A DNA stretch of 64,000 nt. Origin: Elusimicrobiota bacterium. Lineage in GTDB: Bacteria > Elusimicrobiota > Elusimicrobia > UBA1565. The translations under genes were made by a program, and so were the position numbers. The stretch's first letter is position 1; each line of letters opens with the position of its first letter. Under the pieces are notes generated by a model. That model did not search any database. It was not told the origin of the DNA and worked only from the letters and a program-made list of their open reading frames with translations. Positions 16,669-23,899 of this stretch are shown piece after piece. The stretch lies in the NCBI GenBank assembly GCA_016212885.1, contig JACRDO010000168.1:1-64000 (forward strand). The letters are read 5' to 3'.

Positions 16669-18096
16669 ATGGAAGAGCCGCTCAAGGACCTTTTCAAGAC
16701 CCGCTTCAGCGAGCCGGTCGAATCGCTCTCTCCGCTCAGAGGCGACGCATCGAGCCGGAGGCTTTTCCGCATCAAGAGCCGCGGCCGCAGCGTCATCGGC
16801 GCCGTGGGGTCCGACCGGCTGGAGAACCGGGCTTTCCTGGAGTTCTCGCGGCATTTCCGGGGCGCGGGCCTCCCGGTTCCGGAAATCTACGCGCAAGACC
16901 TGGACAAGGGGATTTATTTGGAAGAGGACCTGGGCGATACGACGCTTTTCGCCTTCCTATCGGAGAAGCGCACGCAGAACGGCTTCCCCGACAGCGTCGT
17001 CGAAGCCTATCGCCGGGTCGTGGAGGTCCTTCCCAGGTTCCAGATCGCGGCGGGCAAGGCCTTGGACTACGGGTTCTGCCACCCCCGCGCCAGCTTCGAC
17101 AAGCAGTCCATGATGTGGGACCTGAACTATTTCAAGTATTATTTCCTCCGGCTGGCCCGGGTGCCTTTCAACGAGCAGGCCCTGGAGGACGATTTCGAGC
17201 GCTTCGCGGACTTCCTGCTCGGGGCGGACCGCGATTTCTTCCTCTACCGCGATTTTCAGTCGCGCAACGTCATGCTGAGGGGGGGCTCTCCCTGGTTCAT
17301 CGACTACCAGGGGGGACGCAGGGGGGCGCTCCAATACGACATCGCGTCGCTTCTCTTCGACGCCAAAGCCGATATTCCCTTCGACGTGCGCCAGGGGCTG
17401 CTCGAAGACTACCTCCGCGCCGCCTCCGCGATGACCCGCATCGACCGCGCAGAGTTCCTGAGATATTATCCCGGCTACGTCTACATCCGCATCCTACAGG
17501 CGCTCGGGGCCTACGGGCTCAGGGGCTTCTACGAGAGGAAGCCGCATTTCCTGCAGAGCATCCCCTACGCGGTGCGCAACCTGGAGCACCTGCTCCGCAC
17601 GGCCGAGCTGCCGGTGAAGCTGCCCGAGATGATGCGGGTCTTCAAGCGCCTGGTCGGCTCTTCGGCCCTGCGGCAGTTCGGCGACGCGGAGCTGAGGGTG
17701 ACGGTGCGCATCCAAAGCTTCTCCTACCGCGGCGGCATGCCGGCCGACGACCGGGGCCACGGCGGCGGCTATGTGTTCGACTGCCGCGGCCTGCCGAACC
17801 CCGGCCGATTCGAGCGGTACGCCAAGCTCGACGGCCGGGACGCGGAGGTCGCGGCCTTCCTGGCCAACGAATCAGCGGTCAAGGAGTTCCTGGCCCATGT
17901 CGGGGAGCTGATCGAGCGGACCGTGGAAAACTATCAAAGCCGGAACTTCACGGACCTCCTGGCGGCTTTCGGCTGCACCGGAGGCAGGCACCGTTCGGTC
18001 TTCTGCGCCGAGCGCCTTGCCGAGCGCCTGCGGGAGAAGGGCATCCTCGTGGAGGTCTCGCACCGGGAGATCGAGAAGCTGGGGGCGGCTGTTTGA
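16669..18096 (+). CDS. AmgK-like sugar kinase fused to a RapZ C-terminal domain
   Basis: The N-terminal ~340 residues form an aminoglycoside-phosphotransferase fold with the catalytic loop YRDFQSRNVML and the metal motif IDYQGG. These match the AmgK/MurNAc-GlcNAc anomeric kinase group. The C-terminal ~130 residues are a RapZ C-terminal domain (FSYRGGMPADDRGHGGGYVF, then FDCRGLPNP and GCTGGRHRSV). In E. coli RapZ that part senses glucosamine-6-phosphate and binds RNA. The next gene encodes a MurU-like nucleotidyltransferase, which supports a cell-wall sugar recycling role: MurNAc or GlcNAc to its 1-phosphate, then to UDP-sugar. The stop overlaps the next TTG start. The kinase substrate is inferred from the neighbour. 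Confidence 0.85.
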   Translation: MEEPLKDLFKTRFSEPVESLSPLRGDASSRRLFRIKSRGRSVIGAVGSDRLENRAFLEFSRHFRGAGLPVPEIYAQDLDKGIYLEEDLGDTTLFAFLSEKRTQNGFPDSVVEAYRRVVEVLPRFQIAAGKALDYGFCHPRASFDKQSMMWDLNYFKYYFLRLARVPFNEQALEDDFERFADFLLGADRDFFLYRDFQSRNVMLRGGSPWFIDYQGGRRGALQYDIASLLFDAKADIPFDVRQGLLEDYLRAASAMTRIDRAEFLRYYPGYVYIRILQALGAYGLRGFYERKPHFLQSIPYAVRNLEHLLRTAELPVKLPEMMRVFKRLVGSSALRQFGDAELRVTVRIQSFSYRGGMPADDRGHGGGYVFDCRGLPNPGRFERYAKLDGRDAEVAAFLANESAVKEFLAHVGELIERTVENYQSRNFTDLLAAFGCTGGRHRSVFCAERLAERLREKGILVEVSHREIEKLGAAV

Positions 18097-18809
18097 AAGC
18101 CATGGTCCTCGCGGCCGGGGTGGGCTCCCGGCTGGGCCCCCTGAGCGACGCCTCTCCCAAGGCCTTGCTCGAGGTCAGAGGTGTCCCGATGCTGGAGATC
18201 GTCGTCCGCCGCCTCATCAAGGCCGGGGTGGACGGGATCATCGTCAACGTGTTCCACCTGGCGGACAAGATCGAGGAGTTCGTGAAAGCCCGGCGGTCCT
18301 TCGGCATCCGCATCGAGCTCTCCAGGGAAACCGAGCTCCTCGACACGGGGGGCGGCCTGAAGAAGGCCGCCTGGTTCTTCGACGACGGCCGGCCCTTCTT
18401 CCTGCACAACGCCGATGTGTTCAGCGAGGTCGACCTGGGCGCGATGGTCCGCTTCCACGCCGGGAAGGCCGCGCTCGCCACGCTCGCGGTGCGCGCAAGG
18501 GAGAGCGGACGAGGCTTCCTTTTCGACGATAAAGGGAGGCTTTGCGGCTGGCAGTCGATCCCGGAGAACCGCACGCTTTGGGCCCGCGGGCCAATCGAGA
18601 ATGCGCAGAGGCTGGCTTTCGACGGCATCCACGTGGTTTCGCCCGGCATCTTCGAGAAGATGGCCGAAACGGGCGTCTTCCCCATCCGCCAGGCCTACCT
18701 GAGGCTGGCCGGAGAGGGGGAGAATATCTTCGCCTTTCGCACGGACTCGTATTTTTGGAGGGATATCGGCCGGCCTGAAAACCTCCAAGAGCTTCGGCGT
18801 TTGGTATAA
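18093..18809 (+). CDS. Sugar-1-phosphate nucleotidyltransferase, MurU-like
   Basis: Nucleotidyltransferase of the GlmU/RmlA fold, 238 residues. It has the nucleotide loop LAAGVGSRLGPLSDASPKAL, a DTGGGLKKA sugar motif, metal-binding HNADV and the C-terminal WRDIGRPENL. With the kinase just upstream it resembles the AmgK-MurU pair that turns MurNAc-1-phosphate into UDP-MurNAc. TTG 18093 is chosen because it gives the family's MKAMVLAAG start and overlaps the previous stop (TTGA); ATG 18102 is the alternative. Mannose- or glucose-1-phosphate specificity cannot be excluded from sequence. Confidence 0.85.
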   Translation: MKAMVLAAGVGSRLGPLSDASPKALLEVRGVPMLEIVVRRLIKAGVDGIIVNVFHLADKIEEFVKARRSFGIRIELSRETELLDTGGGLKKAAWFFDDGRPFFLHNADVFSEVDLGAMVRFHAGKAALATLAVRARESGRGFLFDDKGRLCGWQSIPENRTLWARGPIENAQRLAFDGIHVVSPGIFEKMAETGVFPIRQAYLRLAGEGENIFAFRTDSYFWRDIGRPENLQELRRLV

Positions 18810-18810
18810 T
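18802..18810 (+). promoter_or_regulatory. Extended -10 promoter at the end of the murU-like gene
   Basis: TGG-TATAAT (18802-18810) is a perfect extended -10 overlapping the last codons of the nucleotidyltransferase. A GAGGA ribosome-binding site at 18845-18849 serves the next gene (ATG 18857). Confidence 0.6.
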
Positions 18811-18856
18811 CCATCGGCGCCGCAGGATTTTTTTCCGTTCAATTTCGAGGAACATC

Positions 18857-19810
18857 ATGGCAGAAGGCATCTGGCTGGTGACGGGCGGGGCCGGGTTCAT
18901 CGGCTCCCATATCGCGGAGCGTCTTGTCGCTCAGGGCAGGAAGGTCCGGGTCATGGACAACTTCTCCACCGGCAAGGAAGAGCACATCGCCTCGTTCCGG
19001 GGACGCATCGATCTGGTCCGGGGAGATATCCGCGACTTGAGGGAATGCCGGAAGGCCCTCCGTGGAGTCGAAATCGTCATCCATCAGGCGGCCATCCGCT
19101 CGGTCCCGAAGTCAGTGGACCAGCCCACGGACTCCCATGAGACGAACGCGACCGGGACCCTGAACATGCTCATCGCCTCCGCGGAGGCGAAGGCCAAGCG
19201 CTTCGTCTACGCCTCCTCCAGCTCCGCCTACGGCGAAACGGCGCTCTTCCCCCAGAGGGAGGAGCATCCTACGACGCCGGTGAGCCCTTACGCGGCGTCC
19301 AAGCTCTGCGGCGAGCACTACTGCAAGTGCTTCACGAAGAACCAGGGGCTCGAGACGGTCTCCCTGAGGTACTTCAACGTCTTCGGTCCGCGCCAGGACC
19401 CCGAGTCCCTCTACTCCGCGGTCATCCCGAAGTTCATGGAGCAGGCTTATCTGGGAGAGCCCCTGGAGGTGCACTGGGACGGGCGGCAGTCGCGCGACTT
19501 CACTCACATTGCGAACGTGGTGCAGGCCAACCTGCTCTCCGCTGGGACCAGGAAGGGCATCGGCGAAACCTTCAACGTCGCCAACGGCAGGACCTACTCC
19601 CTGCTCGACCTCATCCATGTAATCGAAAAGCTCGTCGGGCGCAGGCTTGCGCGCAACCATCATCCCAAGCGCCAGGGCGACGTGCGCAAGACCTACGCCG
19701 ACATCTCCAAGGCCCGCAGGCTGCTCGGCTATCGCCCGGTCATGAATTTCGAGCAGGGGCTCAAGGACACCTGGGACTATTTCGCCCGGGTCTACTTCAA
19801 AAGGGCATGA
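18857..19810 (+). CDS. NAD-dependent UDP-sugar 4-epimerase, WbpP/GalE type
   Basis: Extended short-chain dehydrogenase of 317 residues with GGAGFIGSH (NAD binding), the SSSSAYGE segment and the YAASK catalytic Tyr-Lys, plus the YFNVFGPRQ motif typical of UDP-GlcNAc/GlcNAcA 4-epimerases (WbpP group). It probably supplies UDP-GalNAc or a related sugar for the glycan cluster. GAGGA lies 7 nt before ATG 18857. The stop overlaps the next start by 4 bp (ATGA). The exact substrate is not determinable here. Confidence 0.85.
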   Translation: MAEGIWLVTGGAGFIGSHIAERLVAQGRKVRVMDNFSTGKEEHIASFRGRIDLVRGDIRDLRECRKALRGVEIVIHQAAIRSVPKSVDQPTDSHETNATGTLNMLIASAEAKAKRFVYASSSSAYGETALFPQREEHPTTPVSPYAASKLCGEHYCKCFTKNQGLETVSLRYFNVFGPRQDPESLYSAVIPKFMEQAYLGEPLEVHWDGRQSRDFTHIANVVQANLLSAGTRKGIGETFNVANGRTYSLLDLIHVIEKLVGRRLARNHHPKRQGDVRKTYADISKARRLLGYRPVMNFEQGLKDTWDYFARVYFKRA

Positions 19811-20817
19811 AGCTGCTCGTCACGGGCGGGCTCGGGTTCATCGGGTCGAATTTCATCCGCCATCACCTCCAAGAGCATCCGGGCGACTCGATCGTGAACC
19901 TGGACCTTTGCACCTACGCGGGCAACCCGGCCAACCTGCGGGATGTCGGCCCGCGCCACCGCTGGATCAAGGGCGACATCGCGGACCCGAAAGCCGTGGA
20001 CAAAGCCATGGCCGGAGCGGAGGCCGTGGTCCATTTCGCGGCGGAAAGCCACGTGGACCGCTCCATCCTGGAGCCCGGCGCTTTTCTGAGGACCAACGTC
20101 ATCGGCACCCAGGTCCTGCTCGACGCGGCCCTGCGCCGCAGGGTCCGCCGCTTCGTCCACGTGAGCACCGACGAGGTCTACGGCAGCGTGGCGGAAGGGC
20201 TCTCCCGCGAAGGCGACGCGCTTAAGCCCAACAGCCCCTATGCGGCCTCCAAGGCCGCCTCGGACCTCCTGGTGCGCTCCTACGTCGCGACCTACGGGCT
20301 GAGCGCGCTCATCACGCGCTCCTCGAATAATTTCGGGCCGTACCAGTTCCCTGAAAAGGCCCTGCCGCTCATGATCACGAATTGGCTGGAGGGCAGGCCC
20401 TTCCCGCTCTACGGCGACGGCCTCCATGTCCGCGACTGGATCTACGTCTTAGACCATGTGCGCGCCGTGGAACTGGTGCTCCGCAAGGGCCGTTTGGGCG
20501 AGATCTACAACATCGGCGGGACATGCTCCTCGGCCAACCGCGACCTCCTCAGGCGCGTGCGCGGGATCATGGGGGTCGGCCCGGAGATGGTCCGTCGGGT
20601 ACCCGATCGGCCGGGGCATGACCGCCGGTACGCGCTCGATTGCTCGAAGCTGAAGAGGCTGGGCTTTAAGCACAGGCACTCCTTCGAGGGCGCCCTCGAG
20701 CGGACCGTGGAGTGGTACCGGGCGAACCCGGGGTGGTGGCGACCTCTGAAGGAACACAAAGGCTATAAGGGCTACTACAAGAGGCAATATCGGGCCATCG
20801 TGGAGGCGGGAAGATGA
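19807..20817 (+). CDS. rmlB: dTDP-glucose 4,6-dehydratase
   Basis: Makes dTDP-4-keto-6-deoxyglucose, the branch point to rhamnose and amino-deoxy sugars. All family markers are present: GGLGFIGSNF, HFAAESHVDRS, STDEVYGS (active-site Asp-Glu), YAASKAASD, SSNNFGPYQFPEK and DHVRAVELV. Length 336 is normal. It is coupled to the epimerase (ATGA) and to thymidine kinase (4-bp overlap). The other rml genes are not adjacent. A reductase resembling RmlD lies at 50897, and no rmlA or rmlC is in the window. Confidence 0.92.
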   Translation: MKLLVTGGLGFIGSNFIRHHLQEHPGDSIVNLDLCTYAGNPANLRDVGPRHRWIKGDIADPKAVDKAMAGAEAVVHFAAESHVDRSILEPGAFLRTNVIGTQVLLDAALRRRVRRFVHVSTDEVYGSVAEGLSREGDALKPNSPYAASKAASDLLVRSYVATYGLSALITRSSNNFGPYQFPEKALPLMITNWLEGRPFPLYGDGLHVRDWIYVLDHVRAVELVLRKGRLGEIYNIGGTCSSANRDLLRRVRGIMGVGPEMVRRVPDRPGHDRRYALDCSKLKRLGFKHRHSFEGALERTVEWYRANPGWWRPLKEHKGYKGYYKRQYRAIVEAGR

Positions 20818-21410
20818 TGCAGACTTTGATGAGCGCCAACAACGCCGGGGTCGGGCTCCCTCCGCAGGACCGGAAGGCCGGCTGGATAGAAGTGATCTGC
20901 GGGAGCATGTTCTCCGGAAAGAGCCAGGAGCTCATCCGCCGCCTGCGCCTGGCGAACATCGCCCGGCAGAAGGTCCAGACCTTCAACTCGGCGCTCGACG
21001 TCCGCTACGGCAAAAGCCACATCATCTCGCACGACCTCTCGAGGGTCCCCTGCCATCCGGTCAGGACCGCCCGGGAGATCCTGACAGCTGTCCTCCCGGA
21101 CACCCAGGTCGTCGGGATCGACGAGATCCACTTCTTCGGGCCGGAGATCGTCGATGTCTGCGAGACCCTCGCCGACGCGGGCCGCCGCGTCATAGCCGCG
21201 GGCTTGGATCAGGACTACCGCGGCCAGCCTTTCGAGGCGACGGCGAGGCTCATGGCCGTGGCCGAGTTCATCACGAAGAACCTCGCGGTCTGCATCGTCT
21301 GCGGAGCGCCCGCCAACCGGAGCCAGCGCCTCACGAGCACCCGCAAGCGCATCAGCGTGGGGGCATCCGACAAATACGAGGCGCGCTGCAGAAGGTGCTT
21401 TACTAGGTAG
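20814..21410 (+). CDS. tdk: Thymidine kinase (type II)
   Basis: Salvage phosphorylation of thymidine to dTMP. The P-loop GSMFSGKS is at 30-37, Walker B-like VGIDEIHFF follows, and the lasso domain has CxxC pairs for zinc (CIVCGAPA and CRRCF). The family's GLDQDYRGQPF is present. Length 198 is normal. The first ATG overlaps the rmlB stop; ATG 20829 is an alternative. The coupling to dTDP-sugar synthesis may reflect supply of dTMP/dTTP for dTDP-sugars, which is inference. The operon ends here and AT-rich accessory DNA begins. Confidence 0.95.
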   Translation: MMQTLMSANNAGVGLPPQDRKAGWIEVICGSMFSGKSQELIRRLRLANIARQKVQTFNSALDVRYGKSHIISHDLSRVPCHPVRTAREILTAVLPDTQVVGIDEIHFFGPEIVDVCETLADAGRRVIAAGLDQDYRGQPFEATARLMAVAEFITKNLAVCIVCGAPANRSQRLTSTRKRISVGASDKYEARCRRCFTR

Positions 21411-21454
21411 CGGGCCGCATATTGCGTTGCGCACCCAAACGCCCTTTATTTGGA

Positions 21455-22768
21455 CTACCTTGTGAAGGAGAGAAAACGAGGGAGGGCGCTGATCGCATAG
21501 AGGGGCATGTTGAGCATGCTCCCATCCTGTTTTAAGTTGAGGAGGGTGGATCGCAGCAGGAGGGATGGCTGGAATTGGCGGCCGTAAGACGAGAGGCTCT
21601 GGCTCTTGGGATTGATCCCCGCTTTGACCTCAAGGGGCCAGACCGCGTCGTTTCTTTCAATGAGGAAATCCACCTCTGCTTTCAGGCCTTCGCTCCTCCA
21701 ATAATAGAGCTGCTCGTCCCCCATGGCGGCCAATTGCTGGGCCGCGAAATTCTCAACAAAAGCCCCTTTGTAGGTGTGAAACATCGAGGCCCCTTCGATC
21801 ACCGTTTTTTCATCCAGGCGGGTCATGGCGCCCAATAGGCCCACGTCCAGCAAGAACACCTTGAAGCTTTTCCGGTCCGCAGCGCCTCTCAGCGGCATCT
21901 CCGGGCGCGTCACGGCCCAAGACCGGTGGATGAGCCCGGCGTTCTCCAGCCATTGGAGGGCCCCTTCATATTCCCGGGACCGGGCGCTGGGATGGATGGC
22001 GTTGAAAACGAACTTTTTGTTTTCCCGGGAGAGATGCGATGGGACCGATTCCCAAATCATCGATATTCTCGGCACGTCCGCCGGAGGGGCGTGCTTGGCG
22101 AAATCAAGGGCGTAAGCTTTCAAAATATCGAGGTGGACGGTCCTGACGTCATTGAGGCGGCGGGTCGTGGAAAAAAGGGAGACGGCCTCCGGCATGCCTC
22201 CCGTGAAATAATAGAGCTTCAACCAATCCACCAATTCGTCGTGGAAGGGCAGGGGATCATAGGTTTCCACCCCCTCCAATAGTTTCCGCAGCCGGCTTTC
22301 GTTCACGGCATCGAGGAATTCAAAAAAGGTCATGGGGTACAAATGAAAGATATTGACTTTTCCAACGGGGAAAGAGGCGGGCTTGGACAGGAGCAGTCCC
22401 AGAAGCGACCCGGCTCCGGCCACGTGGTATTCCGGCGCCTCCTCGCAGAAGTATTTCAAAGCGTTCAACGCCTCGTTGCAGGACTGGATTTCGTCGAAAA
22501 AAATCAGGTCCCGCCCCGGCCGGATATCGCCCTTGCGAGCCGCGGAGAGGAGCGGCAGGAGACGTTCGGGACGCAGGTCCCGTTGAAAGATGTCCTTGAG
22601 GCCAGGATCTTCTTCAAAATTAAAATAAAAGAGCCTTTCATAAGCAGTTTGCCCGAACTGTTTGAGCAAAAAAGTTTTACCGGTTTGACGGGCGCCCTGA
22701 AGAAGAAGAGGTTTTCTCCGCTGGGACGCTTTCCACTCCAGAAGCTTTTGAGAAAAATCGCGTTTCAT
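21455..22768 (-). CDS. AAA-type ATPase with DUF4143 domain
   Basis: ATPase of the archaeal/bacterial AAA_14-DUF4143 family, 437 residues. The P-loop GARQTGKT is near the N-terminus and Walker B is LIFFDEIQ. The C-terminal DUF4143 has a nuclease-like EVDFLIERNDAVWPLEVKAG segment. Members are common in mobile accessory DNA and their role is unclear. ATG 22768 (MKRDFSQKL) matches the family start and lies 9 nt after a TATAAT box, so the mRNA is probably leaderless. The ORF is open up to 22837. Base composition is clearly more AT-rich than the flanking operons, suggesting transfer. Confidence 0.85.
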   Translation of the reverse strand: MKRDFSQKLLEWKASQRRKPLLLQGARQTGKTFLLKQFGQTAYERLFYFNFEEDPGLKDIFQRDLRPERLLPLLSAARKGDIRPGRDLIFFDEIQSCNEALNALKYFCEEAPEYHVAGAGSLLGLLLSKPASFPVGKVNIFHLYPMTFFEFLDAVNESRLRKLLEGVETYDPLPFHDELVDWLKLYYFTGGMPEAVSLFSTTRRLNDVRTVHLDILKAYALDFAKHAPPADVPRISMIWESVPSHLSRENKKFVFNAIHPSARSREYEGALQWLENAGLIHRSWAVTRPEMPLRGAADRKSFKVFLLDVGLLGAMTRLDEKTVIEGASMFHTYKGAFVENFAAQQLAAMGDEQLYYWRSEGLKAEVDFLIERNDAVWPLEVKAGINPKSQSLSSYGRQFQPSLLLRSTLLNLKQDGSMLNMPLYAISALPRFLSFTR

Positions 22769-22777
22769 ATATTTGGG

Positions 22778-22806
22778 ATTATACGACTTTTTTCTTTTTT
22801 TCACAA
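22778..22806 (-). promoter_or_regulatory. Promoter of the DUF4143 ATPase gene
   Basis: On the minus strand, TTGTGA (22801-22806), a 17-bp A-rich spacer and TATAAT (22778-22783), with the start codon 9 nt further on. Confidence 0.6.
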
Positions 22807-22999
22807 TATTGAACCCCAAAATGTGATTTTTGTCCATTTATTGACCCCAATTACTGGAATTTATTTATGGTTTCAGGAAAACCTGGCTTATTCGAAATGC
22901 AATGCAACGCCTCGATCGGATCAGGCGGATTCCGAGGCGCGAAACCTGGGAGGGACCGGGAAATAATACGGGGATGTTAACAAACCTGCCGGAAACTTC
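22807..22999. other. AT-rich spacer in the accessory island
   Basis: No gene is supported. One hairpin with a 6-bp stem (GCCTCG with CGAGGC) lies near 22911-22940. The composition differs sharply from the surrounding operons. Confidence 0.4.
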
Positions 23000-23335
23000 T
23001 CAAATGACCCTCTTGGCGTCCCTCAGGACATTCAGGATAAACGCGTTGCCGAGCTTTTGCTTCTTCTCGAACTCCTCCTCGGTATAGACAAGCGGTTCCA
23101 CCGGCAGGTCCGTGAGGGATGTTATCGAATTGATGCGCTCGAAGATTCGTCCTCTAAAGCTGCCTACCACAATCAGGTCTATGTCGCTGCCTTCATGTAT
23201 GTCGCCTTTCGCAAAGGAGCCGTAAATGTACGCCCTCGATACCTGAGGCATATTCCTGAGGCGGCGCACAAAGCTTTCTAAATCCTTATAAATCTTTTTA
23301 CGGTTCCCAATATCAACGCTGCATACTTTATGCAT
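23000..23335 (-). CDS. MNT-domain nucleotidyltransferase (antitoxin-like)
   Basis: Minimal nucleotidyltransferase of 111 residues with the GSFAKGDIHEGSDIDL active-site motif (GS followed by the DxD pair). It pairs with the overlapping upstream HEPN gene. In characterised MNT/HEPN systems the MNT protein inactivates the HEPN partner by AMPylation. The start at 23335 overlaps the HEPN gene by 58 bp, unusually long. A GTG inside the frame would shorten the protein to just before the active site, so the long form is preferred. Confidence 0.85.
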   Translation of the reverse strand: MHKVCSVDIGNRKKIYKDLESFVRRLRNMPQVSRAYIYGSFAKGDIHEGSDIDLIVVGSFRGRIFERINSITSLTDLPVEPLVYTEEEFEKKQKLGNAFILNVLRDAKRVI

Positions 23336-23682
23336 TTTTGGGCGTCCTCTTTTTCATAGTAGTCGGCAGGGGCGACTTCGCCATCCAATCCGTTGGGGTA
23401 CCTTGTGGGAATGTAATAGTTGTCCAGCCATGAAGCCGCCGCTTTCGCTTTCAGGAACCCTTTTTCTTTCCCGATGCACTTGTTGACCAGCAGCTTGGCC
23501 GAATGGGACATCTGCGAGGTAAAACCCAGGCTGTACAAGTAGGCCTTGAGGGCTTTTTCTCCCGACTGCTGCGACTGAAAGCAGCTCCATTCGTAATTGC
23601 GGGCTTTGAAACTGTCACGGGCAGCCTTTAAATCCGCTTCTGACTGCCTCAACCATCTTCTCGCCTCGTTCTCGCTCCCCAT
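23278..23682 (-). CDS. HEPN-domain protein, partner of the MNT nucleotidyltransferase
   Basis: Helical HEPN protein of 134 residues with the PF05168-type core (WLRQSEADLKAA, then CFQSQQSGEKALKAYL and MSHSAKLL). The start at ATG 23682 is favoured by GGAGG 5 nt upstream; an ATG immediately before it (23685) is too close to the ribosome-binding site. I do not see a clear RX4-6H RNase motif, and the family's usual His in FHAQQ is Gln here, so toxicity is uncertain. It is translated just ahead of, and overlapping, the MNT gene. Confidence 0.8.
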   Translation of the reverse strand: MGSENEARRWLRQSEADLKAARDSFKARNYEWSCFQSQQSGEKALKAYLYSLGFTSQMSHSAKLLVNKCIGKEKGFLKAKAAASWLDNYYIPTRYPNGLDGEVAPADYYEKEDAQKCIKYAALILGTVKRFIRI

Positions 23683-23738
23683 CATTGCCTCCCGCGCGCC
23701 GTACCAAGCATCGGGAATCCGTTGGTTTAGTACGTTCC

Positions 23739-23770
23739 GTCCAAACCTTCCGAACATCGTAGGTTTGGAC
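23739..23770. repeat. Inverted repeat upstream of the HEPN/MNT pair (first)
   Basis: GTCCAAACC (23739-23747) and GGTTTGGAC (23762-23770) are perfect 9-bp arms around 14 nt. Confidence 0.7.
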
Positions 23771-23804
23771 GTATCGAACCTACGCAGTTTGGAAAGTTCG
23801 ATAC
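23771..23804. repeat. Inverted repeat upstream of the HEPN/MNT pair (second)
   Basis: GTATCGAAC (23771-23779) and GTTCGATAC (23796-23804) are perfect 9-bp arms around 16 nt, directly abutting the first inverted repeat. Together they could be an operator for HEPN/MNT or an island boundary. Confidence 0.7.
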
Positions 23805-23899
23805 GAACCCACGCCAGGGGCGGACTCCTGCGGGATGATATAAAATAGAGAGGTGGGAGGCGTCTGCGGGGTCGCGAAGGCCTTGTTGAATGGCCGGCG

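Noticed and set aside
23780..23810. T-loop-like GTTCGATAC suggesting a tRNA remnant
   Set aside because: No flanking T-stem or other tRNA arms can be formed; the sequence is one arm of an inverted repeat.
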